Part shown: positions 1 to 5,117 of the stretch, in pieces
How positions within the stretch are numbered: the stretch's first letter is position 1
Layout of the letters: every line of letters starts with the position of its first letter
Made by a program: the position numbers and the translations under genes
The notes under the pieces: generated by a model
Told to the model about the DNA's origin: nothing
Seen by the model: the letters and a program-made list of their open reading frames with translations, nothing else
The model's database searches: none
Source: Thermoleophilia bacterium UBA5186
GTDB lineage: Bacteria; Actinomycetota; Thermoleophilia; Gaiellales; Gaiellaceae
Direction of reading: 5' to 3'
Length of the DNA stretch: 5,117 bases
NCBI GenBank assembly: GCA_002413095.1
Contig: DHWI01000205.1
Location: forward strand, 3,150-8,266

Positions 1-815
1 ACGACCGGAACCGCCTCGATCCCGGAGAGCGTGTCCTCCTCGTCCGGCTCGGGCGCGCCCGGGGCCGGGATGGTCGCGGTGCGCTCGAGCGCGTCGGGGC
101 CTCCGTCGGAGATCTCGAAGGCGATGACGGTGATGTTGTCCTCGCCGCCGCGCTTGTTCGCCGCGCTCACGAGCGCCCGCGCGGCTCCGTCGAGGTCGGG
201 CCGGTGCTCTTCGATTGTGTCGAGGATCGTCTCGTCGTCGATCATGTCGGTGAGCCCGTCGGAGCAGATCAGGAAGACGTCGCCGGTCCTCGGCTCGATC
301 GGCATCGTGTCCACGTCGACATCCGGATCCGTCCCCACCGCCCGGGTGATCACCGACCGCTGCGGATGCACTTCGGCTTCCTCCGCGGACAGCTTCCCGG
401 TGCGTTGGAGCTCTCCGACGAGCGAGTGGTCGTCGGTGAGCTGCTGAAGCTTGCCGTCGCGGACGAGGTAAGCGCGGGAGTCGCCGACGTGGCCGATCCA
501 GACGACGCCGTTCTCGACGAGCGCGGCTGTGATCGTCGTCCCCATCCCCGAGGCCGCCGCGTCCTCGTTCGCGCGCTGGAAGACGCGCCGGTTCGCCTCC
601 TGGATCAATGCGACAAGCCGCTCCGCCCCGTTGCCGTCCACCGCCTCCTTCAGGGCCGCGGCGGCGAGCTGGGAAGCGACCTCCCCCGCCTGCGCGCCGC
701 CCATCCCGTCGGCGACCGCGAAGAGCGGCGGCCGGTGGACGAACGAGTCCTCGTTGTGGCGCCGCTTGCGCCCGGTATCCGTGACGACTGTGCTCTGGCC
801 CACCTCAGCCGTCAT
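1..815 (-). CDS. pstP: PP2C-family Ser/Thr protein phosphatase, PstP type (3' end cut by window edge)
   Basis: This is a metal-dependent PPM/PP2C phosphatase that removes phosphate from Ser/Thr on proteins; in actinobacteria PstP reverses the PknA/PknB-type kinases and acts at the inner membrane. 271 codons are visible and the frame is still open at the left edge. Seen in the sequence: the N-terminal NED motif (residues 21-23), the metal-binding DGMGG (36-40), GDSRAYL (111-117), CSDGLTD (184-190) and GGEDNIT (223-229). All main PP2C motifs are therefore present and the catalytic domain (about 1-236) looks intact. An acidic, Pro-rich tail begins near residue 240; family members usually continue through a juxtamembrane segment into one membrane helix and an extracellular tail, which would lie outside the window. 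The ATG at 815 overlaps the fhaB stop (ATGA) and has a good TGAGG ribosome site 8 bases upstream, so the start is well supported and translation is probably coupled. The symbol rests on the motifs together with the fhaA-fhaB-pstP gene order. Confidence 0.93.
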   Translation of the reverse strand, partial: MTAEVGQSTVVTDTGRKRRHNEDSFVHRPPLFAVADGMGGAQAGEVASQLAAAALKEAVDGNGAERLVALIQEANRRVFQRANEDAAASGMGTTITAALVENGVVWIGHVGDSRAYLVRDGKLQQLTDDHSLVGELQRTGKLSAEEAEVHPQRSVITRAVGTDPDVDVDTMPIEPRTGDVFLICSDGLTDMIDDETILDTIEEHRPDLDGAARALVSAANKRGGEDNITVIAFEISDGGPDALERTATIPAPGAPEPDEEDTLSGIEAVPV

Positions 816-1294
816 GTGTCGAACCTCAGGTCGGTCTCGCCGATCCGGATCAGGTCGCCCGGCGCGAGCTTCCGCGGCCGGGTCAGGCGCGAGCCGTTCA
901 CGAATGTGCCGTTGGACGAGCCGAGGTCGTGCAGCCAAACCCCGTCCTGGCGCGGCTCGAAGCGCGCGTGGCGGGCGGAAGCGAACTCGTCAGGGCCGAG
1001 CCCGAGGTCGTTCTGCGCACCGCGGCCGACCGTGATCGGCGCCGAGTCGAGCGCGTGTTCCTCCCCTTCGCGGAGCGCCGGGCTCTTGATGACGACGATC
1101 TTGCCCCTGACGTGCACCGACCCGGGAATCACCGGCCCCCCGCCGCTCGAGGGGGCGAGGACGAAGCTCTCCTGCGGCAGCCTGAGGTCGCGGCTCGCGG
1201 TACGGACGATCCGCCAGATGAACAGGTACAGCAGGAGCAGGAAGGCAATCTTGAGGAGGAGCAGGACCTCCTCGACCGTCGCCGAGGCGATCAC
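812..1294 (-). CDS. fhaB: membrane-anchored FHA-domain protein, FhaB (FipA) type
   Basis: A 160-residue protein with one N-terminal membrane helix (about residues 8-30, Leu-rich and ending in WRIVR), a linker of about 50 residues and a C-terminal FHA domain (about 85-157). The FHA phosphothreonine-binding signature is complete: GR at 90-91, SARH at 106-109, GSSNGT at 125-130 and VNG at 132-134. The size and layout match mycobacterial FhaB/FipA (about 155 residues), which binds phosphorylated partners at the division site. The cytoplasmic FHA domain should therefore read Thr phosphorylation at the membrane, and the role in cell wall or division control is inferred from the family. The start is GTG at 1294, which overlaps the fhaA stop (GTGA); only a weak purine-rich stretch (GGCGGGA) lies upstream, consistent with coupled translation. 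The stop overlaps the phosphatase start (ATGA). Confidence 0.92.
   Translation of the reverse strand: MIASATVEEVLLLLKIAFLLLLYLFIWRIVRTASRDLRLPQESFVLAPSSGGGPVIPGSVHVRGKIVVIKSPALREGEEHALDSAPITVGRGAQNDLGLGPDEFASARHARFEPRQDGVWLHDLGSSNGTFVNGSRLTRPRKLAPGDLIRIGETDLRFDT
824..828 (-). promoter_or_regulatory. ribosome binding site of the PP2C gene, inside the fhaB coding end
   Basis: On the minus strand TGAGG lies 8 bases before the ATG at 815. It is the clearest ribosome binding site in the window and supports the phosphatase start that overlaps the fhaB stop codon. Confidence 0.6.
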
Positions 1295-2067
1295 GCTAGT
1301 TCCCGCCTGAAGACGAGCTCGGTCGAGCCCAGGGTCACGGCATCCCCGTCGTCCAGCTTCGCGCGGCGGGTGGCTCGGCCGTTCACCTCCATGCCGTTCG
1401 TCGAGTCGAGGTCGATCAGCCAGTAGGCGGCCCCCTCCTGCCTGAGCTCGGCGTGGCGCCTCGAGACGTTGCCGTCCTCGAGCTGGATGTCGCAGTCCTT
1501 CGAGCGGCCGATCACGACGCGCCGCTTGTCGACCTCGTGCCGCTGGCCGTCGTAGCTCAGCGTGACGACCTCGCGCTCGACCCCGAGGTCGGCGGCGCTC
1601 GCGGCCTCGGTCGGCTGCACCGGGGCGGCCGGCTTGTAGATCATCGTGGCGCCGGGCTCGACCTGCTCGGCGGGAGCCCCGGCCGAGCCGGCTCGTCCCT
1701 CGGGCTTCGCCATGCGTGTCGCGATCCCGAACTCGCCGACCGCGAGATCCTCGTCGGTGTTCAGCAAGACCTTCGGGGCGGTCAGGAGCGCGTACTGCTC
1801 GCGCCGCGCATGCTCGGCGAGGTAGTCCTCGAGCTCGCCGACCAGCGAGTCCTCGTAGCCGGAGAACTGCTCGCGATCCGCCGGCGAGAGGTAGATCGAG
1901 TACTCGTTCGGGACATAGACGCGCGAGACCGAGACGTTTCGGTGGTCGTCCATCTCCTTCGCCAGCTTGCGCGCGAGCTCGACCGGCTGCACGTTCGTGC
2001 GGAACGCGCGGCCGAAGACGCCCTCGAAGAGCGACTCGATCTTTTGCTCGATGCTGCGGAGAACCAT
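1291..2067 (-). CDS. fhaA: DUF3662 and FHA domain protein, FhaA type
   Basis: A 258-residue soluble protein. Residues 1 to about 115 form the DUF3662 (FhaA N-terminal) domain, recognisable from its opening VLRSIEQKIESLFEG, the segment VQPVELARKLAKEMD (27-40 region) and VYVPNEYSIYLSP (50-62). A linker of about 50 residues follows, rich in Ala, Pro and Glu, and then a canonical FHA domain (about 167-256) with GRS (187-189), SRRH (202-205), STNG (222-225) and VNG (228-230). In mycobacteria FhaA binds phosphorylated MviN/MurJ-type pseudokinase and moderates peptidoglycan synthesis; a similar adaptor role here is inference. The mycobacterial protein is about 527 residues, so this version has a much shorter linker. 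ATG 2067 is chosen because the family homology begins exactly there. The frame is open further upstream to 2346, but that part is Arg/Gly-rich antisense-like sequence overlapping the kinase gene. No clear ribosome site precedes the ATG; a hairpin occupies that position. Confidence 0.94.
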   Translation of the reverse strand: MVLRSIEQKIESLFEGVFGRAFRTNVQPVELARKLAKEMDDHRNVSVSRVYVPNEYSIYLSPADREQFSGYEDSLVGELEDYLAEHARREQYALLTAPKVLLNTDEDLAVGEFGIATRMAKPEGRAGSAGAPAEQVEPGATMIYKPAAPVQPTEAASAADLGVEREVVTLSYDGQRHEVDKRRVVIGRSKDCDIQLEDGNVSRRHAELRQEGAAYWLIDLDSTNGMEVNGRATRRAKLDDGDAVTLGSTELVFRRELA

Positions 2068-2074
2068 GGCGACG

Positions 2075-2091
2075 CCGGGGTTTTGCCCCGG
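2075..2091 (-). promoter_or_regulatory. GC-rich hairpin between the kinase gene and fhaA
   Basis: A perfect 6-base-pair inverted repeat CCGGGG / CCCCGG closes a 5-base loop (CAAAA on the minus-strand transcript). It starts 11 bases after the kinase stop and ends 7 bases before the fhaA ATG. It has no U-run, so it is not a classical intrinsic terminator. It could be an RNA processing or attenuation element that sets fhaA output relative to the kinase, or control access to the fhaA start. The repeat itself is seen directly; its function is inference. Confidence 0.45.
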
Positions 2092-2102
2092 TGTTCCCGA
2101 TG

Positions 2103-3731
2103 TTAACTGCCGCGATTCGGCAAGACCCTTGGGGTGGCGACTAGCGCGCCGCAGGTGACCCAAGCGGTCACGACGAGTGGCCAGACCGCAACGCCCGGAA
2201 CCAGGGCAGTCGCGGCGAGCAAGGCCGCTCCGGCGCCGGCGATGCCCCAGAGGTCGCGTGTGCGTGCGAACGGCAGGACCGCGGCCGCCGCCGCGAGGGC
2301 CGCCGCCTCGAGGCCGAGCGCCGGATGGGCGAGGAGCGCCTGCCACAGGGCTCCGGCGACCGCGCCTGGGCTGTCGCTGCCCGCGATCCCGAGTCCGAGC
2401 GGCGGCGAGGCGTGCGTGAACGGCAGCGGACTGCCGCGGAGTCCGGCCGCGAGCGCCGCGATGAGCACGGCGGCTCCGGCCTGGGCGGCGCGGCGGACCG
2501 GTGACCGGAGGCCGAGCGTCGCGAGCGGGAAGAGCCCGAGCGCGCCGAGTGTGCCTGCCAGCGGGCCCAGTGCGAAAAGGAGGCCCGAGCGCGGCTCGCC
2601 CCAGGACAAGGCGAGCCAGGCGAGCGCGACGCCGCCGTACAGCAATGCGAGCCCGAGCGAGAGGTTGCAGAGCGGGAAGACCGGCACAGCCAGAGCGAGC
2701 GCCAGGCCCGCCCGCGGCCGCCAGGCCGTCGTCCCAGCGGCCACGACGGCGAGCAGCAGGGCCCAGTGCGCCGGATAGAAGGGGAGCGCGGCCGCACTCC
2801 AGCCGGCCGTCAGCGCGGCCAGGGCCGGGGCCGCGATCCGATCCAGGCCCTGCGGGATGGCGAGCGCGCGGAGCTCAGCACGTGGTTTCCGCTCGCGCTC
2901 GCGGAACGCGCCGCGCAGCACGCGTGCGAGCCGCTCCGCGCTGGGCCGTTTCGCCGGGTCGAGCGAGAGCGCACGGTCGACGGCGACGAGCAGCGCCTTC
3001 GGCAGGTCCGGCCGTTGCCGCGCGAGCGGCGGCGCGCCGGCCCCGATCGCGCGCGCCGTCTCGAGCAGCGACGAGGTCCAAAACGGGTGTGGGCCGGCGA
3101 GTGCCTCCCAGAGCATCACGCCTACTCCCCAGACGTCGGCGGCAGGCGACGCTTCCTGACCGGCGAGCCGCTCGGGAGCGATGTAGGCGAGCGTTCCCGG
3201 AACATCACCCGCGGCCGTCAGCGTCTCGGCCTCCTGCATCTGGGCGAGCCCGAAGTCGAGCAGCCGCACGCTGACCTCCTCGCCGTCCTTCAGCAGGACG
3301 TTCGAGGGCTTCACGTCGCGATGGACGATCCCGCGCGCGTGGGCGTGCGCGAGCCCCTCGAGGATCTGCGCCGCCGCTTCCACCGCCGATCGGTCGTCCA
3401 ACTCGCCGGCGCGCATCGCCTCGCGCACCGTCTTCCCCGGAACGTACTCGTAGGCGATGTAGACATGGCTGTCGTCGCGCTCGAAGGCGTATGCGCGCAG
3501 GCAGCGTTCGTGGCGCAGGCGCGTGGCCGCAAGGGCTTCGCGCTCGGCTCGCGAGGCCGCCTTGCCCTCGCGCGGCACGATCTTGAGCGCAACTTCCATG
3601 CCGCTCTGCTCGTCGCGTGCGAGCCAGACGGAGCCTGAACCGCCGGTCCCGAGTGGGCGCACAGGCCTGTAGCGGCCCAGCACGAGGCTCGCCGACGGAG
3701 ATGGTGTAGCTGCGGCGAGAGCCTCCGACAT
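2103..3731 (-). CDS. Ser/Thr protein kinase (Hanks type) with multi-pass membrane C-terminal domain
   Basis: A 542-residue membrane kinase that should phosphorylate Ser/Thr on cytoplasmic proteins. The catalytic domain (about 21-275) is complete: glycine loop GTGGSG (28-33), ATP-binding Lys50 in VALK, helix C Glu65, catalytic HRDVKPSN (137-144; Asp139, Lys141, Asn144), DFG (159-161), an activation loop with Thr170, Thr172 and Thr180, APE (185-187), Asp199 and Arg262. It should therefore be active. A charged juxtamembrane stretch (RERERKPR, about 277-284) leads into a hydrophobic Ala/Leu/Gly-rich region (about 297-530) that I read as roughly eight to ten membrane helices, ending in a short tail. 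There are no PASTA repeats and no large extracellular domain, unlike PknB. It is probably the first gene of the phospho-signalling operon with fhaA, fhaB and the phosphatase. ATG 3731 is the first possible start after an in-frame stop; the nearby GGAG is only 2 bases away, and GTG at residue 17 is an alternative. The signal sensed is unknown. Confidence 0.93.
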   Translation of the reverse strand: MSEALAAATPSPSASLVLGRYRPVRPLGTGGSGSVWLARDEQSGMEVALKIVPREGKAASRAEREALAATRLRHERCLRAYAFERDDSHVYIAYEYVPGKTVREAMRAGELDDRSAVEAAAQILEGLAHAHARGIVHRDVKPSNVLLKDGEEVSVRLLDFGLAQMQEAETLTAAGDVPGTLAYIAPERLAGQEASPAADVWGVGVMLWEALAGPHPFWTSSLLETARAIGAGAPPLARQRPDLPKALLVAVDRALSLDPAKRPSAERLARVLRGAFRERERKPRAELRALAIPQGLDRIAAPALAALTAGWSAAALPFYPAHWALLLAVVAAGTTAWRPRAGLALALAVPVFPLCNLSLGLALLYGGVALAWLALSWGEPRSGLLFALGPLAGTLGALGLFPLATLGLRSPVRRAAQAGAAVLIAALAAGLRGSPLPFTHASPPLGLGIAGSDSPGAVAGALWQALLAHPALGLEAAALAAAAAVLPFARTRDLWGIAGAGAALLAATALVPGVAVWPLVVTAWVTCGALVATPRVLPNRGS

Positions 3732-3768
3732 CGCTCCGTGCCGGGTTGGCCGCGTCGCTTCAAACTCC

Positions 3769-3795
3769 TTTACCGACCGCTAGGGCGGTTACAGT
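3769..3795 (+). promoter_or_regulatory. possible plus-strand promoter (TTTACC, 15 bases, TACAGT)
   Basis: TACAGT at 3790-3795 fits the actinobacterial TANNNT -10 pattern, and TTTACC at 3769-3774 matches TTGACA at four positions. The 15-base spacer is shorter than ideal. If real, transcription would start near 3802, leaving a leader of about 23 bases before the ATG at 3825. The assignment is by eye and weak. Confidence 0.25.
3776..3789. repeat. perfect inverted repeat ACCGC-TAGG-GCGGT in the divergent promoter region
   Basis: Two 5-base arms, ACCGC (3776-3780) and GCGGT (3785-3789), flank TAGG. It lies between the candidate -35 and -10 hexamers of the plus-strand gene and upstream of the kinase gene, a position suited to a shared operator. 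Arms this short can arise by chance in GC-rich DNA, so the regulatory reading is only a possibility. Confidence 0.3.
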
Positions 3796-3824
3796 GGGCA
3801 TCGCTCTTCCGGGCGACGAACGCC

Positions 3825-4973
3825 ATGACCGAGCGCGGATCCGACATCGAGTTCGACTTCTTCGACGACGAGCCGGCGACCGAGGAAGCGACCCAACGCC
3901 GCCGGATGCCTCGGGTTGGGCCGCCGCGTGGGCCGGAAGGGCCGCGCCGTCCCACGCGCCCGACCGGGCTGACGCCGCTCCTGCGTCTGCTCGGCCTGAT
4001 CGCCGCGGCGATCCTCGTCGTCGTCCTGCTCGTCTTTTGGGTGCAGAGCTGCCGGGACAGCGGCAAGCGCAAGTCCTACGAGACGTACATGACCAAGGTG
4101 CGCGCGATTGCGTCGAACTCCGAGCAGACCGGCAAGGAGCTGAACGATCTGCTGACGACCCCGGGCCAGAAGGAGACGGACGTCGAGACCAAGCTGAGCA
4201 GCTACGCCCAGCAGGAGGCGCAGAACGTCACGCAGGCCGACGCGATCGCCCCACCGGGCGCGCTGCGGCTCGAGCACCAGCACCTCATCGAGGCGCTGCA
4301 GTTCCGCGTCAGCGGCCTGCGCGGCCTCAGCGACGCGTTCCATCGGACTGCGACCGCGAAGAACGGCGACGCGGCGGGGCCGTTGCTCGCTGCGCAAGCC
4401 GAGCGGCTGGTCGCGAGCGACGTGGTCTACGACGACCTCTTCAAGGATCCCGTGCGCGCCGAGCTCGACAAGCAAAGCATCACGGGGCTGAACGTGCCCG
4501 ACTCGAACTTCGTCCAGAACGCGGACGTGGCCAGCGCGCGCTCGATGACCCTCACCTGGCAGCGGGTGCATGGAGCGTCGACCGGCGGCACTCCGACCGG
4601 CCTCCACGGGACAGGCCTCGTCTCGGTCGTGGCGCTCCCGGAGAACATTACGTTGCAGGCGGGCACCGACAACAAGGTCACCGCCTCGACGAATCTGGCG
4701 TTCCAGGTCAGCGTCCAGGACACGGGTGACAGTCAGGAAGTTCGCGTTCCTGTCGTCCTTACGATCGAGAAGACCGGCACCCCGTACACCGCGACGCAGT
4801 ACATCGGAACCATCGACCCGGGCCAGACGAAGACGGTCACGTTCAGCAAGCTCGACGTCACCAGCGCGCTCGGGCTGCGGAGCACCGTCAAGGTCCAGGT
4901 CACGGGCGTCAAAGGCGAGACGAAGCTGACGAACAACTCCGCGTCGTACCCGGTCTTCTTCTCGATCGGCTGA
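3825..4973 (+). CDS. single-pass membrane protein with extracellular CARDB/Ig-like C-terminal domain
   Basis: A 382-residue protein whose exact function I do not recognise. Order of parts: an acidic cytoplasmic head (7-21, IEFDFFDDEPATEE), a basic Pro/Arg-rich segment (25-47), one membrane helix (about 52-74, ending FWVQSC) with positive charges on its inner side, a predicted helical region (about 82-215, rich in Glu, Gln and Ala, with no catalytic motif), a Gly/Thr-rich linker (about 248-264) and a beta-rich C-terminal domain (about 275-382). The C-terminal domain resembles CARDB/Ig-like adhesion modules: alternating hydrophobics, NLAFQVSVQDTGDS (290-303), GTIDPGQTKTVTF (328-340) and the closing LTNNSA (368-373). 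Topology is N-in, C-out. ATG 3825 is preferred over upstream in-frame GTG 3738, which would add residues across the promoter region; no strong ribosome site is visible. The gene is divergent from the kinase operon and followed after 4 bases by the next gene. A role in the cell envelope is inferred only from topology and neighbours. Confidence 0.85.
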   Translation: MTERGSDIEFDFFDDEPATEEATQRRRMPRVGPPRGPEGPRRPTRPTGLTPLLRLLGLIAAAILVVVLLVFWVQSCRDSGKRKSYETYMTKVRAIASNSEQTGKELNDLLTTPGQKETDVETKLSSYAQQEAQNVTQADAIAPPGALRLEHQHLIEALQFRVSGLRGLSDAFHRTATAKNGDAAGPLLAAQAERLVASDVVYDDLFKDPVRAELDKQSITGLNVPDSNFVQNADVASARSMTLTWQRVHGASTGGTPTGLHGTGLVSVVALPENITLQAGTDNKVTASTNLAFQVSVQDTGDSQEVRVPVVLTIEKTGTPYTATQYIGTIDPGQTKTVTFSKLDVTSALGLRSTVKVQVTGVKGETKLTNNSASYPVFFSIG

Positions 4974-4977
4974 GCGG

Positions 4978-5117
4978 ATGTCCACCGTCCTCGCACTCGC
5001 GGCCGGCGGAGTCGCGCTCTTGGCGCTTCTCGCGGCGCTGTGGCTATGGTTCCGGCTTCGGCGCATGCGGACCGCCCAGCTCGTCCTGCTCGGCGGCGGG
5101 AAGGCCGACCTGGTCGA
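4978..5117 (+). CDS. small membrane-anchored protein, probably DUF4446 family (cut by window edge)
   Basis: 46 complete codons are visible from ATG 4978 and the frame is open at the right edge. The protein begins with one long hydrophobic helix (about residues 4-25, ending LWLWF), followed by the basic stretch RLRRMR (26-31) and then TAQLVLLGGGKADLV. A membrane helix, an Arg-rich juxtamembrane segment and a leucine-Gly-Gly-rich segment ending in a DL(V/E) motif are what I know of the start of DUF4446 proteins (usually about 150-170 residues, function unknown). It starts 4 bases after the CARDB-like gene's stop, so the two are probably co-transcribed. The family call rests on a short N-terminus only; the membrane anchor is secure. 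Confidence 0.6.
   Translation, partial: MSTVLALAAGGVALLALLAALWLWFRLRRMRTAQLVLLGGGKADLV

Larger units (their letters stand above)
3732..3824. promoter_or_regulatory. divergent intergenic region with promoters for both transcripts
   Basis: These 93 bases separate the starts of the minus-strand kinase operon and the plus-strand membrane-protein gene, and are the only non-coding gap in the window large enough for promoters. They contain a short, locally AT-richer stretch (about 3758-3772) and an inverted repeat at 3776-3789. I cannot assign a convincing promoter to the kinase side: a TGTAAC hexamer on the minus strand (3794-3789) matches TATAAT at four positions but has no good upstream partner. 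Confidence 0.55.

Noticed and set aside
204..1310. Long plus-strand open frame opposite the phosphatase and fhaB
   Set aside because: The minus strand carries complete PP2C and FHA motifs here; the plus frame product is Arg/Pro-rich and lacks any recognisable domain.
2075..2091. Intrinsic terminator after the kinase gene
   Set aside because: The stem is short and no T-run follows on the minus strand, so termination is not supported; it is kept only as a hairpin of unknown role.
2068..2346. N-terminal extension of fhaA reaching back to 2346
   Set aside because: The added part overlaps the kinase coding end, is Arg/Gly/Pro-rich like out-of-frame sequence, and the DUF3662 homology starts exactly at ATG 2067.
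3311..3763. Minus-strand frame starting at TTG 3763 behind a strong AAAGGAG sequence
   Set aside because: It runs in another frame of the kinase N-terminal region, its product is Arg/Ser-rich without domain signs, and the kinase frame has all catalytic motifs. The AAAGGAG is likely chance.
3738..3824. GTG 3738 as the start of the CARDB-like protein
   Set aside because: It would place 29 extra codons across the only possible promoter region and begin 7 bases from the kinase start; ATG 3825 gives a sensible acidic cytoplasmic head.
3789..5066. Long minus-strand open frame of 425 codons opposite the CARDB-like gene
   Set aside because: Its translation is dominated by Arg, Asp, Leu and Val with no domain pattern, typical of antisense frames in GC-rich genes, while the plus strand encodes a coherent membrane protein.

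Overview
The window is GC-rich and tightly packed, with coding gaps of 4 to 93 bases. Its gene content points to a high-GC actinobacterium. The pairing of a DUF3662-FHA protein (FhaA type) with a membrane FHA protein (FhaB type) and a PstP-type PP2C phosphatase is the hallmark set next to the cell wall and division genes of Actinobacteria. The multi-pass kinase, the CARDB-like protein and the probable DUF4446 protein make me lean towards the Thermoleophilia (Solirubrobacterales/Gaiellales). That lineage call is inference from gene content and has not been computed.

Minus strand, read from about 3731 down to 1: a Ser/Thr protein kinase with a multi-pass membrane C-terminus (3731-2103), then fhaA (2067-1291), fhaB (1294-812) and a PP2C phosphatase of the pstP type (815 to the left edge, cut off). 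The last three genes overlap by 4 bases each (GTGA and ATGA), so they are almost certainly one transcript with coupled translation. The 35-base gap between the kinase and fhaA carries a GC-rich hairpin. Together they form a complete phospho-signalling cassette: a kinase writes phosphothreonine, two FHA proteins read it (one soluble, one membrane-anchored), and a phosphatase erases it. In well-studied actinobacteria this module controls cell-wall growth and division, and rodA/ftsW and a penicillin-binding protein gene would be expected beyond the left edge.

Plus strand, read from 3825 to the right edge: a divergently transcribed single-pass membrane protein with an acidic cytoplasmic tail and an extracellular CARDB/Ig-like C-terminus (3825-4973). 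It is followed after 4 bases by the start of a small membrane-anchored protein resembling DUF4446 (4978 to the edge). The 93-base region between the divergent genes (3732-3824) should hold the promoters of both transcripts and contains a perfect ACCGC/GCGGT inverted repeat.

No RNA genes, mobile elements, CRISPR arrays or phage signs are visible. Most of the window is a recognisable signalling locus. The less familiar parts are the kinase's membrane domain, the kinase placement ahead of fhaA, and the divergent CARDB-like protein. I do not see strong evidence for a wholly new system.
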